From: a virus
Length of the DNA stretch: 46,079 bases
IMG/VR virus record: IMGVR_UViG_3300020156_000446
Span: 1 to 46,079 of that record
Direction: 5' to 3' (one strand)
Below are positions 13,969 to 21,613 of this stretch, one piece after another. The notes below the pieces were generated by a model. The model was not told the origin of the DNA, did no database searches, and saw nothing but the letters and a program-made list of their open reading frames with translations. Positions within the stretch are counted from its first letter, which is position 1. Each line of letters opens with the position of its first letter. Both the position numbers and the translations under genes were made by a program.

Positions 13969-14439
13969 ATGAACCGCACCATCCTCGCGCTCGACATCGG
14001 CACCTCGTGTGGCTGGGCCTGCCAGCGCCGATCCGGCAGCATCGAATCCGGCCGCGTGCAACTGCCGAAAGGCGAGCGCGAGGGGGTGCGTGTCCACGCC
14101 TTCCGCAACTTCCTCGCCGACGTGCTCACCCGCGCCGGCGACATCGACTTCGTCGCCTGGGAGCACGCGTTCCACCAGCTGGGAGAGGCCAATCAGGTGC
14201 ATCACCGGCTGGTGGGCGTGCTGCTCGACTTCTGCGAGCGCAACCGCATCGGCTATCTGTCGGTACCCACTTCCACCCTGAAGAAATTCGCCACCGGTAG
14301 CGGCCGGGCCGACAAGCTCGCCATGATCGAGGCCGCCCGCCGCGCCGGTTTCAACGTCGCCAGCCACGATGAGGCGGACGCGCTGCATGTCCTGCGCTTG
14401 GTCCTCGCCCGCGGGCTGATCGAGAAGGACGCAGCATGA
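13969..14439 (+). CDS. RuvC-like Holliday junction resolvase
   Basis: 156 aa with the RNase-H-like RuvC core: first strand ILALDIGTSCGWA carrying D9, second acidic residue E65 in FVAWEHA, and the C-terminal pair in HDEADAL (D134, D137). A KKFATGSGRADK loop is typical of the family. It should resolve branched recombination or replication intermediates before packaging. It starts 2 bp after the GapR fusion gene and overlaps the next gene by 4 bp. All four acidic residues are present. Confidence 0.85.
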   Translation: MNRTILALDIGTSCGWACQRRSGSIESGRVQLPKGEREGVRVHAFRNFLADVLTRAGDIDFVAWEHAFHQLGEANQVHHRLVGVLLDFCERNRIGYLSVPTSTLKKFATGSGRADKLAMIEAARRAGFNVASHDEADALHVLRLVLARGLIEKDAA

Positions 14440-14624
14440 CGCTGAAGCCCAGCCGCGAACCGTTCATGGAGCGCTTGGCGCCCCACATCCGTCCGCACAC
14501 CACCGGCTGGACGGCCGATTACGCCGGATGCCGCGCGTGGTGGGCCGATCACCCCGAGCAGCAGGATGGGCAGCAGCCGGCGCCGACCTGGGAGCAGATG
14601 CTGGAGGAGGCCGGGGCCGCATGA
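14436..14624 (+). CDS. hypothetical protein, 62 aa
   Basis: Starts MTLKPSREPFMERLAPHIRP with an ATGA overlap to the resolvase gene. The segment TAGWTADYAGCRAWWADHPE-like region (TTGWTADYAGCRAWWADHPE) is tryptophan-rich and polar. No family recognised. It is part of a chain of translationally coupled small genes between the resolvase and initiator genes. Confidence 0.55.
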   Translation: MTLKPSREPFMERLAPHIRPHTTGWTADYAGCRAWWADHPEQQDGQQPAPTWEQMLEEAGAA

Positions 14625-14824
14625 TGACCACCAGATACGCCGGCATGCTGGCCGCCATCGAGAACGGCGTCAGGCGCGGCAAGCTGCAACCCCACATCGG
14701 CCGCGAGCTCGACCGCCTGTTCCGCGACCACGAGCGACGCGGCTACCCCATCACGCTCGCCCACAGCGAGGCCGTGGAGCGGCGCCTGCTGCCGCCCCTA
14801 CGCCAGGGAGTGACGCCGGAATGA
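14621..14824 (+). CDS. hypothetical protein, 67 aa
   Basis: Starts MMTTRYAGMLAAIENGVRRG; a second ATG follows at 14624. The gene overlaps both neighbours by 4 bp (ATGA). The product is basic and helical (KLQPHIGRELDRLFRDHERR). Function unknown. Confidence 0.55.
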   Translation: MMTTRYAGMLAAIENGVRRGKLQPHIGRELDRLFRDHERRGYPITLAHSEAVERRLLPPLRQGVTPE

Positions 14825-15066
14825 CCGCCACCGTCCACGCCTTCCCGCTCCAGCGCCACACCGTCGACGACATCGTGAGCGCCGCCAACCGAAAATGCGA
14901 CGCCCTGCGCGCCTACATGGCCGCCAGGACCGACGACAACCGCGCCGCGCTGATCGAGGCGCACCGCGACCTCCTTACCGCCCAGCACCGCGGCGATGCC
15001 GCACAGGTGGCAGAGGGCATGCGGCGGTTCGAGCGCGACCTGAACCTTGCCGAGGAGCTGCCGTAA
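14821..15066 (+). CDS. hypothetical protein, 81 aa
   Basis: Starts MTATVHAFPLQRHTVDDIVS, overlapping the previous gene by 4 bp and the initiator gene by 1 bp (TAATG). It is helical with a strongly charged C-terminal half (AEGMRRFERDLNLAEELP). No domain is recognised. The unbroken overlaps indicate one polycistronic early-right message. Confidence 0.55.
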   Translation: MTATVHAFPLQRHTVDDIVSAANRKCDALRAYMAARTDDNRAALIEAHRDLLTAQHRGDAAQVAEGMRRFERDLNLAEELP

Positions 15067-15884
15067 TGGCCCGCATCCGTTCCGTCCACCCTGGCCTGTT
15101 CACCGACGAGGCGTTCGTCTCGTGCTCCGCCCTTTCCCGCGTGCTGTTCATCGGCCTGTGGACGGAGGCGGATGACCAGGGCCTGTTCGAGTGGAAGCCG
15201 ATCACCATCAAAATGCGGCTCCTCCCCGTCGACAACGCCGACGTTCCGGCTTTGCTGGAGGAACTTGAGGCCGCCAACATGATCCGGCGGTACGAGCATG
15301 ATGGCCGCCAGTTCGGAGCAATTCGGAACTTCTGCAAGTTCCAGCGCCCGAAAAAGCCGAATGCCGTCCACTTCATGCCGCCAGAGTTCCGAACTTACGT
15401 GGCTTCAAGTGCCGCCAGTTCGGTACCGGACAAGGCGTCACCCATCATCGGTGGGAAACCGGCGAACGATGATGCCCAACCAGTTCCGCAAAAGGGGGAA
15501 ATCGCTCCGCAGATGGAGGATGGAGGAGGGAGAGTAGAGGAGGAGGAAGAGAAAGAGGGGGGCGGGCGCGCTACCGCGCGCTCGGGTTCGTACGCCTTCG
15601 AGGGGCGGGTGATCAGGCTCAAGCCGAAGGATTACCGGGCCTGGAAGCAGGCGTACCACGCGATCCCCGACTTCGACGCCGAGTTGAACAGCCTGGATGC
15701 GTTCTACGCCTCCGAGCCGAAGGGCAAGCTGGGGAACTGGTTCGTCCGCGCGTCGACGGCGCTGAACAACAAGCACCAGGAACACGCCGCACGCCAGAAG
15801 CCGCCGGAGAAGCCGCGCCCCCAGGCCGCCAACTGGGACCTGCCCGAGTTCTTCGACGCCCCCACGCCCGCCAAGGCCGGATAG
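15066..15884 (+). CDS. phage replication initiator (O-like)
   Basis: 272 aa. The N-terminus MARIRSVHPGLFTDEAFVSC, followed by SRVLFIGLWTEADDQGLFEW and RQFGAIRNFCKFQRPKKPN, fits the winged-helix domain of phage replication proteins of the O/DnaD type. A flexible acidic linker (DGGGRVEEEEEKEGGG) separates it from a C-terminal part (YAFEGRVIRLKPKDYRAWKQ...NWFVRASTALNN) that resembles the helicase-recruiting domain. It lies 3 bp before the DnaB-like gene, the usual initiator-helicase pair. A possible origin could lie within this gene, as in lambda, though I see no clear iterons. Confidence 0.8.
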   Translation: MARIRSVHPGLFTDEAFVSCSALSRVLFIGLWTEADDQGLFEWKPITIKMRLLPVDNADVPALLEELEAANMIRRYEHDGRQFGAIRNFCKFQRPKKPNAVHFMPPEFRTYVASSAASSVPDKASPIIGGKPANDDAQPVPQKGEIAPQMEDGGGRVEEEEEKEGGGRATARSGSYAFEGRVIRLKPKDYRAWKQAYHAIPDFDAELNSLDAFYASEPKGKLGNWFVRASTALNNKHQEHAARQKPPEKPRPQAANWDLPEFFDAPTPAKAG

Positions 15885-15887
15885 CCC

Positions 15888-17252
15888 ATGACCACCGAGC
15901 AAACCGCATTCACCGTGCAGCAGCTGCGCGCCCACCCGACGGTCGGGACGATCCTGGAGGGGTTGAGCCGCGCCGACATCGAGCAGGCGCTGTTGGGCAC
16001 GCTGCTGGCCCGCGGGCAGCTGGTCGCCAAGACGGCCGGGATCATCACCGCCGAGGACTTTGCCGACCCGATGCACGGCGCCGTGTTCCAGGCGATCGCC
16101 GACCGCGTGAGCCGCGGCGAGGCTGTGGATCCGCGCCTGCTGAACGACGTGGCGCAGCGCTTCTCCGGGGAATTCGAGGATCAGCAGGCCGCCCAGCGCT
16201 ACCTCGCCGACCTGCTGAGCGCAGCCGGCCTGCCGAGCAATGTACGCGGCTACGCCGATGCCCTGGCGGAGGCGTCGAAGCGCCGCCGGCTGGTCGACGC
16301 CAGCCTGCAGGCCATCGCCGAAGCGGCGGAGACTGACCAGCCGTTCGGCGACGTCGCGTCGGCGGCGATCACCGCAGCCGAGAGGTTGCTGGAGAGCCGG
16401 CGCGTCCGCACGCGCGCCCAGGTGCTGGCCGACATGGTGGCGCAGATGGAGCGCCCGGCGGCGATCTACCCCACGGGCCTCGCCTGCCTCGACAAGGCCA
16501 TGGGCGGCGGCATGCACGCCGGGCGGATGTACTGCTTCGCCGGCAAGGGGAAGTCCGGCAAGTCGCTGCTCGCGGGCACCATCAGCCACGCGCTCAACCG
16601 GGCCGGCGTCAAGCACGCCTACTTCGCGTTCGAGATGGGCGCCGTCCAGATCGAGCACCGGCAGGTGGCGCGCGACCTGAACACGCACAGCATGGCGTTG
16701 CTGGGCAAGGTGTCCGACCGGGTGCTGGCCGACGCCGGGAGGTACACAGCGCTGGTGCAGGCGAACGGCCTGGACAACGTGCTGTACGTCGACATGCCGG
16801 GCGGCTCGTTCGCTGAACTGCGCGCCGAGGTCATGGCCGCTCGCCATCAGCACGGCGCGACGGGGATCATCGTCGACTACTGGCAGCTGGTGAAGGGCCG
16901 GGATGCGCGCACCAGCGAGGAGGAGCACCTGCGCATGGTCGCCGAGTGGTTGGCCGCCGCCGTCGCCCGGCTGGGGATCTGGTGCCTCGTGCTGGCCCAG
17001 CTGACCGACGACGGCGAGGCCACGGCGGTGAGCCGTACCGCAATGAACCGAAACGCCGATCAGGTGTACTTCATCCGCAGCGATCCGGATGGCCTCGACC
17101 GATGGTTCGAGATGAAGTTCAGCCGATACACGCCCGCCAGCGACGTGGGCTCGAAGCAGGAACCGGCCGTGAAGCTGGTGTACCCCGGCCCGCACTTCAT
17201 GGACCTGACCAGCACGCCCGAGCGCCAGGCGCAGCGGGAGATGGGGGAGTGA
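15888..17252 (+). CDS. DnaB-like replicative helicase
   Basis: 454 aa with a DnaB N-terminal helical domain (about 30-130: EQALLGTLLARGQLVAKTAG, AVFQAIADRV) and a RecA-type motor. Walker A is GKGKSGKS at 219-226; Walker B ends at D330 in GIIVDYWQLV; a basic motif and QLTDDGEATAVSRTAMNRNA follow. It should unwind DNA at the phage fork as a hexamer loaded by the upstream initiator. It overlaps the next small gene by one base. Length is normal for DnaB relatives. Confidence 0.88.
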   Translation: MTTEQTAFTVQQLRAHPTVGTILEGLSRADIEQALLGTLLARGQLVAKTAGIITAEDFADPMHGAVFQAIADRVSRGEAVDPRLLNDVAQRFSGEFEDQQAAQRYLADLLSAAGLPSNVRGYADALAEASKRRRLVDASLQAIAEAAETDQPFGDVASAAITAAERLLESRRVRTRAQVLADMVAQMERPAAIYPTGLACLDKAMGGGMHAGRMYCFAGKGKSGKSLLAGTISHALNRAGVKHAYFAFEMGAVQIEHRQVARDLNTHSMALLGKVSDRVLADAGRYTALVQANGLDNVLYVDMPGGSFAELRAEVMAARHQHGATGIIVDYWQLVKGRDARTSEEEHLRMVAEWLAAAVARLGIWCLVLAQLTDDGEATAVSRTAMNRNADQVYFIRSDPDGLDRWFEMKFSRYTPASDVGSKQEPAVKLVYPGPHFMDLTSTPERQAQREMGE

Positions 17253-17398
17253 TGGACCCCGCCTTGCGCATCGCTCTGGCGTCGCTGAACGCCCAGGCTC
17301 AGGCCTACACCCAGGCCCGTAAAGAGGCGCCGATCTGGTGCGCCATCGGCATGATCATCGCGGCGGCAGCCATTGTTGCCGCCGAGCGCCTCGCCTGA
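17252..17398 (+). CDS. small membrane protein, 48 aa
   Basis: MDPALRIALASLNAQAQAYT then RKEAPIWCAIGMIIAAAAIVAAERLA: a polar N-terminus and one C-terminal transmembrane helix. The ATG overlaps the helicase stop (GTGATGG). It is the last gene of the early-right operon, meeting the minus-strand HTH gene 14 bp later. It is a candidate for an anchoring or lysis-related membrane protein; its early position makes a holin uncertain. Confidence 0.5.
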   Translation: MDPALRIALASLNAQAQAYTQARKEAPIWCAIGMIIAAAAIVAAERLA

Positions 17399-17412
17399 CC
17401 GGCGGGGTTTCG

Positions 17413-17640
17413 TCATTTCGGCCGCGGCGCGACCACACCGCGTTTCGCCGCCGGCACCATCTCGAACAGCTTCAGGAACGGCCCGACCCACAGCGGCGGG
17501 CCGTTGCCGTCTTCGGCAGCCCACCGGCACACCGTCACCTCGTGCGCCCCCGTCATCAGCCCGAACACCTTGTTGGACAGCCCCAGGCGCCGCAACGCCG
17601 CGCGGAACTCAGCGCCGCTCATCGGATCAGGCCCCGACAT
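17413..17640 (-). CDS. small HTH regulator at early/late boundary
   Basis: 75 aa starting MSGPDPMSGAEFRAALRRLG after GAGGGGGCG. LSNKVFGLMTGAHEVTVCRW is a typical helix-turn-helix, followed by AAEDGNGPPLWVGPFLKLFE. It lies alone on the minus strand between the early-right operon and the late genes. Upstream are a late-type promoter element facing it and two perfect palindromes over that promoter, which suggests that the protein represses its own gene and perhaps others. It is the best candidate regulator of the late switch, though whether it activates late promoters cannot be read from the sequence. Confidence 0.75.
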   Translation of the reverse strand: MSGPDPMSGAEFRAALRRLGLSNKVFGLMTGAHEVTVCRWAAEDGNGPPLWVGPFLKLFEMVPAAKRGVVAPRPK

Positions 17641-17652
17641 CGCCCCCTCGCA

Positions 17653-17690
17653 TTAGCACACGGCTAAGCTGGCACTTAGCGAGCGGCTAA
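17653..17690. promoter_or_regulatory. TTAGC-N5-GCTAA operator pair
   Basis: Two perfect 15-bp palindromes, TTAGC-ACACG-GCTAA (17653-17667) and TTAGC-GAGCG-GCTAA (17676-17690), are 23 bp apart start to start, about two helical turns. Half-sites follow at 17711 (TTAGC) and 17740 (GCTAA). They overlap both core elements of the minus-strand promoter at 17667-17701. The natural ligand is the HTH protein encoded immediately downstream. Confidence 0.75.
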
Positions 17691-17701
17691 CCCAACGCAC
17701 G
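17667..17701 (-). promoter_or_regulatory. late-type promoter element H (minus strand)
   Basis: Read on the minus strand: CGTGCG-TTGGGT, then 17 bp, then CCAGCT. It has the upstream 10-mer CGTGCGTTGG exactly and one change in the second element (CCA for GCA). It ends about 26 bp before the HTH gene start, leaving room for a leader with a ribosome-binding site. It is the only member facing left. Confidence 0.6.
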
Positions 17702-17864
17702 AGCCGCCGATTAGCATCCTGTAGAGCCCCCGACAGATTGCTAATTCCGCCCTCGCTGGACCCGTTGGAAACCCTGGCCCAAATGCGTGTCCCTTGACAC
17801 GCCCCCAGCCCATCCATCACCCTCGCGCGCCCGTCTCCCCCACAGCGACCGCTCCGCAAGCCTC

Positions 17865-17899
17865 CGTGCGTTGCCACGCGCGCACCCGCCGCCGCACCC
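17865..17899 (+). promoter_or_regulatory. late promoter element G (terminase)
   Basis: CGTGCG-TTGCCA, 17 bp, GCACCC, then TCGCGGCC and the ATG of the small terminase gene at 17908. The element differs from the consensus by one base in TTGG. No ribosome-binding site stands before the ATG, so the transcript may be leaderless. The remaining region 17702-17864 holds half-operators but no gene that I can support. Confidence 0.65.
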
Positions 17900-17907
17900 T
17901 CGCGGCC

Positions 17908-18468
17908 ATGAGCGACGCACCCACCACCTCCGAACGCCTCGACCTGCCAGACCACGCCGCGCCGGCCCGCATCGGCCGCCCGCCCGTCTGGACGCCCGAG
18001 CGCATCGCCGAGGCGCAGGTAGCCATCCTCAACCACATCGCCGACGGCCGCTCGATCCGCCGCATCTGCGCCATGGACGACATGCCGGCGTGGGAGACGG
18101 TGCGTCGTTGGCTCCGTGATGACGTTGCGTTCGCAGCACAGTACGCGCGCGCCCGTGAGGCCGCCGCCGACCAGCTGGCGGCCCGCGTGGTCGACATCGC
18201 CGAGGACGTGGCCGACGGCAAGCTGGACGCCCAGGCAGGCCGGGCAGCCATCGACGGGCTGAAGTGGGCCGCCTCCAAGCTGAACGCCCGCGTGTACGGC
18301 GACCGCCTGGACCTGAACGCGAACGTCAACGTGACTGGGCAGGTGGCCGGCTACATCATCGACCTGAGGCCCGACGACGGGCGGACAGCAGTCCTCGATG
18401 GGACAGCGGTCCAGGCTGATGCAGCGCTCCCCGCGCCCACCGACCTACCAGATGTGGTGGCGGAATGA
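17908..18468 (+). CDS. terminase small subunit
   Basis: 186 aa starting MSDAPTTSERLDLPDHAAPA. ARIGRPPVWTPERIAEAQVA, RSIRRICAMDDMPAWETVRR and WLRDDVAFAAQYARAREAAA form the DNA-binding helical domain typical of Sf6-type small terminases; AARVVDIAEDVADGKLDAQA follows. It recognises the packaging site and regulates the large subunit. The start immediately follows a late promoter element and lacks a ribosome-binding site. The large subunit is encoded 775 bp downstream, after a GC-rich stretch and a kinase-like gene. Confidence 0.85.
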   Translation: MSDAPTTSERLDLPDHAAPARIGRPPVWTPERIAEAQVAILNHIADGRSIRRICAMDDMPAWETVRRWLRDDVAFAAQYARAREAAADQLAARVVDIAEDVADGKLDAQAGRAAIDGLKWAASKLNARVYGDRLDLNANVNVTGQVAGYIIDLRPDDGRTAVLDGTAVQADAALPAPTDLPDVVAE

Positions 18469-18781
18469 AGTCCGTAGCGAATAATCTCGGGACAGCGCTG
18501 AAACGCCTTGCGCATCAACGGCTTGGGCTCACTGCGAAAGTCGCAGAGGTAGCAATATGGAAAGCGGATGCCGCCCCGCCTGTGACTGCCGTCCGCTCCC
18601 CTGTCCTATCGCCCGCCGTCCGGGCCGCCCGGTCGAGGGGGTGGGGGTGGGGTCGCGCGGGCCGGCGCGCCGCGGGCCGGGGCGGGGGCAAAAACGCGCG
18701 CCTCGTCCCTCTGCGGGGCATCCTCTCACAACTTTTCCCCTCCCCCAAGTGCGTAACATTCTGTCGTGAGGCCGTGACCGC
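18469..18781. other. GC-rich intergenic stretch with G-quadruplex potential
   Basis: This gap between the terminase small subunit gene and the kinase-like gene has an open frame of 106 codons from an ATGA overlap at 18465, but its product is a run of Arg/Gly/Ala residues typical of shadow frames, so I do not call it. At 18637-18661 four G tracts (GGGGG, GGGGG, GGGG, GGG) are separated by loops of one to six bases; another three G tracts lie at 18674-18689. A packaging site is a reasonable guess from location beside terminase genes. Confidence 0.4.
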
Positions 18782-19240
18782 ATGAGTTCCCTTGCAGACC
18801 TGCCGCGCACCGTCCAGATGGAACTGAACGACCTGTTCGTGGGCGACCTGATCGGCGCGGGCACGTATCGCGAAGTCTACGCGCACGCGCTGGATCCATC
18901 GTTGGTCGTGAAGGTCGAGTTGCGCCCCCGCGGTTTCAGCAACGTGGCGGAGTGGGAGGTTTGGCAGGAATCGGAGGGCTACCCCGACATCCGCCGATGG
19001 CTGGCGCCTTGCGTCGCGATCTCGTTCTCCGGCTCCGTGCTCGTCCAGCGCCGTACGCAGCCCATCACCCGCCTGCCGAAGGAGTTGCCGGACTTCCTGT
19101 GCGACATCAAGCGCTCGAACTTCGGCCGGATCGGGCGGCAGGTCGTCGCCCACGACTACGGCAACCACCCGCACTACACGCGCAGCTTCCGGAGGTGGCG
19201 GATGCGGCCCGTGTCGGCCGATGACATGGTGAGGATTTAG
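18782..19240 (+). CDS. miniature protein-kinase-like protein, 152 aa
   Basis: The protein carries the ordered core motifs of the kinase fold in a very short chain. The nucleotide loop is GAGTYREVY (25-33), the strand with the ATP-binding lysine is LVVKVE (K44), a helix with acidic residues is at 53-65 (NVAEWEVWQESEG), the catalytic loop is DIKRSN (D108, K110, N113), and the metal motif is DYG (D125-G127), 12 residues past N113 as in real kinases. The large C-lobe after DYG is reduced to about 25 residues. It lies 2 bp before the large terminase gene. Phosphotransfer activity is untested; it may be a structural relic or a minimal kinase. Confidence 0.6.
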   Translation: MSSLADLPRTVQMELNDLFVGDLIGAGTYREVYAHALDPSLVVKVELRPRGFSNVAEWEVWQESEGYPDIRRWLAPCVAISFSGSVLVQRRTQPITRLPKELPDFLCDIKRSNFGRIGRQVVAHDYGNHPHYTRSFRRWRMRPVSADDMVRI

Positions 19241-19242
19241 GT

Positions 19243-21000
19243 ATGGCGGCGGATCCGCAGGGAACTGATGCCTTTCTTGTTGACCTGCGCTCCCATGCCT
19301 CACGTGTCGGCGGTGCGCATGGGCAGGCGCTGGCGGCGGCAGCCGACGACCTGGAGAAGGCGACGGTCGCCTACTACGCGCTCCCGGTCGGTGTTACGCC
19401 CGAAGCCTCGGCGGCGGCGCGGGATGCGATGCTCGCCAGCCGGAAGCGCGCGGTGGATGCCCTGGCAGCGGCGAAGGGGCGGCGAGAGGGCGTTCCTGCC
19501 GGCATGGTGACCTACCGCCCCGACGGCGAGACGCTGCGGCAGTTCCTGATGAACCGGGCGTCGCGACTGCTGTGCATCCAGGGGCCGGTCGGGTCGGGTA
19601 AGTCGACGGCTTCGGCCATGTTCCTGTTCCAACTGGCGGTGACGCAGCAGCCGGGCCCGGACGGGAAGCGCCGCACCAAGTTCCTGGTGGTGCGCAACAC
19701 GTTCAACGAGTTGAAGACCACCACCATCGCGACGTGGAAGGCGCTGTTCCCCGAGGGGGTGTATGGCAAGTTCTACGACACGCCGCCCTTCAAGCACGAG
19801 ATGCGGTGGGCGGACGTCGAATGCGACGTGCTGTTCATGGCGATGGACGACGAGGCCGACCGGAAGAAGCTGCTGTCGCTGGAGATCACGGCGGCCTGGG
19901 TGAACGAGGCGCGCGAGGTGCCGCGGGCGATCATCTCGACGCTGATGGAGCGCATCGGCCGGTATCCCCGGATGATCGAGGGCGGTCCGACGCGCTCGTG
20001 CGTGGTGCTGGACACCAACGCCCCGGCGGACGACCACTGGATCCCGATCATGCGGGGCGACGTGCCGCCGCCGGCCGGGCTGAGCGAGGATGAGCGCCGG
20101 GCGCTGGTGAAGCCGGACGACTGGGCGTTCTTCAACCAGCCGGGCGGGCTGGCGGAGGTCACCGACGACGAGGGCAACCACGTCCGGTTCGAGCCCAACC
20201 CGCTCGCCGAGAACACGCGCTTCCTGCCGCCCGGCTATTACGAGAACGCGGCGAAGGGCCGGCCGGTGGACGAGTGCCGGATTTCGCTGTGCAACCAGCT
20301 GGGCCGGATGAAGGCCGGCAAGCCGGTGTGGCCGATGTTCAAGCCGGCGCTGCACGTGGCGAAGCAGGAACTGTTGCCGGTCGAGGGGCATCCGATCCAG
20401 GTGGGCGTCGACTTCGGGCTGACGCCGGCCGCGCTGATGGGCCAGCACATCAACGGCCGGTGGCTGATCCTGGACGAGTTGGTGGCGGACAGCGACGCCG
20501 GCATGGGCGCCATCACGTTCGCGCCGCTGCTGAAGCGCGAGTTGGCCTCGCGGTTCCCCGGCTTCCGGTACAGCCTGACCGGCGATCCGGCCGGCGACCA
20601 GCGCGCGCAGAGCGATGAGCGCACCCCGTTCATGATCTTCCGGGCGGCCGGGCTGCCGATCCTGCCGGCCTCCACCAACGATTTCACGGTGCGCAAGGAG
20701 GCGGTGGAGAGCGCGCTGAACCGCCTGGTCAACGGCTACCCCGGCCTGCTGATCTCTCCCCGGTGCGTCCGGTTCCGCGCCGCGGTCGAATGGGGCTACC
20801 GCTACGCCAAGCTGAAGACCGGCGGCGACCGCTACAGCGAGGCCCCGGTGAAGGACGAGCACTCGCACGTCGCCGACGCCGGGCAATACCTGCTGCTGGG
20901 CGGCGGGGAGGGCCGCATGCTCCTGACCGGCTCCGCCGCGCGCAAGGCCCCCGTGAACGCCAAGGTGGCGTGGTCTCCGCACTCGCGGAGCCGCCGATGA
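19243..21000 (+). CDS. terminase large subunit
   Basis: 585 aa. The ATPase half has Walker A GPVGSGKS (114-121) and a Walker B-like segment SLEITAAWVNEARE; the coupling region includes VVLDTNAPADDHW. The RNase-H-like nuclease half shows VGVDFGLTPAALM, then a typical DPAGDQRAQSDERTPF segment and SHVADAGQYLLLGGG. It cuts and pumps phage DNA into proheads, docking on the portal encoded downstream. Length and motif order are normal. It starts 2 bp after the kinase-like gene and overlaps the next gene by 4 bp. Confidence 0.92.
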   Translation: MAADPQGTDAFLVDLRSHASRVGGAHGQALAAAADDLEKATVAYYALPVGVTPEASAAARDAMLASRKRAVDALAAAKGRREGVPAGMVTYRPDGETLRQFLMNRASRLLCIQGPVGSGKSTASAMFLFQLAVTQQPGPDGKRRTKFLVVRNTFNELKTTTIATWKALFPEGVYGKFYDTPPFKHEMRWADVECDVLFMAMDDEADRKKLLSLEITAAWVNEAREVPRAIISTLMERIGRYPRMIEGGPTRSCVVLDTNAPADDHWIPIMRGDVPPPAGLSEDERRALVKPDDWAFFNQPGGLAEVTDDEGNHVRFEPNPLAENTRFLPPGYYENAAKGRPVDECRISLCNQLGRMKAGKPVWPMFKPALHVAKQELLPVEGHPIQVGVDFGLTPAALMGQHINGRWLILDELVADSDAGMGAITFAPLLKRELASRFPGFRYSLTGDPAGDQRAQSDERTPFMIFRAAGLPILPASTNDFTVRKEAVESALNRLVNGYPGLLISPRCVRFRAAVEWGYRYAKLKTGGDRYSEAPVKDEHSHVADAGQYLLLGGGEGRMLLTGSAARKAPVNAKVAWSPHSRSRR

Positions 21001-21470
21001 TCACTGAGTGGCACGTCGCGTTCTTCGACCGGCCCGGCCCGACGTTCTGGTGGGACACCTTCACCCGGCCGGGCTTCCGGCACGTCATGGCCTTCGGCTT
21101 CGACCCGGACGCGCGGGTGTGGCTGTTCTACGACCCGGCCCTGCAGGGCACCACCGTGGACGCCATGGCGCCCGACGCGGCCGGGAAGCTGATCACCGGC
21201 ATCACCCACGCGGCGACGGCGATCCTGCGCTGCAAGCCCGCGGCGGAGACGGGGCGGCTGCCGCGCATCGGCTTCTGGTGCGTGCCGGCCATCTGCCACC
21301 TGCTGGGCTACCGGCCGCCGCTGGCCCGTGCGTTGGCCCCGTACCCCTTCTACCAGCACCTTCTCGACCGAGGATGCCAGCCATCGTTCGAGAGGGTGCG
21401 AGATGAGTTTCGGCGGGGGCGGGTCGCCGCCCGAGGAGGATCCGGCGGTGAAGGAGGCGCGGCAGCGTGA
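20997..21470 (+). CDS. hypothetical protein, 157 aa (Cys/His pattern)
   Basis: Starts MITEWHVAFFDRPGPTFWWD. FRHVMAFGFDPDARVWLFYD and IGFWCVPAICHLLGYRPPLA recall small phage proteins with a papain-like cysteine-containing helix, found near terminase and portal genes, but I cannot confirm a peptidase. It overlaps the terminase stop by 4 bp. Its C-terminal 22 residues (RRGRVAARGGSGGEGGAAA-like) overlap the next gene by 68 bp and look low-complexity, so the functional part probably ends near residue 130. A late promoter element lies inside the gene. Confidence 0.6.
   Translation: MITEWHVAFFDRPGPTFWWDTFTRPGFRHVMAFGFDPDARVWLFYDPALQGTTVDAMAPDAAGKLITGITHAATAILRCKPAAETGRLPRIGFWCVPAICHLLGYRPPLARALAPYPFYQHLLDRGCQPSFERVRDEFRRGRVAARGGSGGEGGAAA
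21327..21361 (+). promoter_or_regulatory. late promoter element F, inside coding sequence
   Basis: CGTGCG-TTGGCC, 17 bp, GCACCT, wholly inside the 157-aa gene and ending 41 bp before the ATG of the 69-aa gene at 21403, which is followed by the portal gene. All ten bases of the upstream consensus are present. It would give the portal group its own transcript. Confidence 0.6.
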
Positions 21471-21612
21471 GCAGCAGCGCGCCGAAGCCGACCGGCTGAA
21501 GGAGACGCAGGATGCGCTGCGCACTGAGACCTCGATGCGCTCCAGCCGCTTCGGCGGGCGCTCGCTGCTGACGAACAGCGGCATCGGCTTCCGCTCGTTG
21601 CTGGGCGGCTGA
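21403..21612 (+). CDS. small virion-region protein, 69 aa
   Basis: MSFGGGGSPPEEDPAVKEAR, then a charged helical middle and SRFGGRSLLTNSGIGFRSLL at the C-terminus. The glycine-rich start and the FGGRSLL...GFRSLLGG ending are a pattern of short proteins placed just before portal genes in podovirus-like prophages. It ends 1 bp before the portal ATG. Function unknown; possibly a minor head or ejection protein. Confidence 0.65.
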   Translation: MSFGGGGSPPEEDPAVKEARQREQQRAEADRLKETQDALRTETSMRSSRFGGRSLLTNSGIGFRSLLGG

Positions 21613-21613
21613 C

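Noticed and set aside
18465-18785. 106-codon frame after the small terminase gene
   Set aside because: The ATGA overlap is attractive, but the product is a low-complexity Arg/Gly/Ala/Trp sequence and the DNA holds G-tract structures, so it is more likely non-coding.
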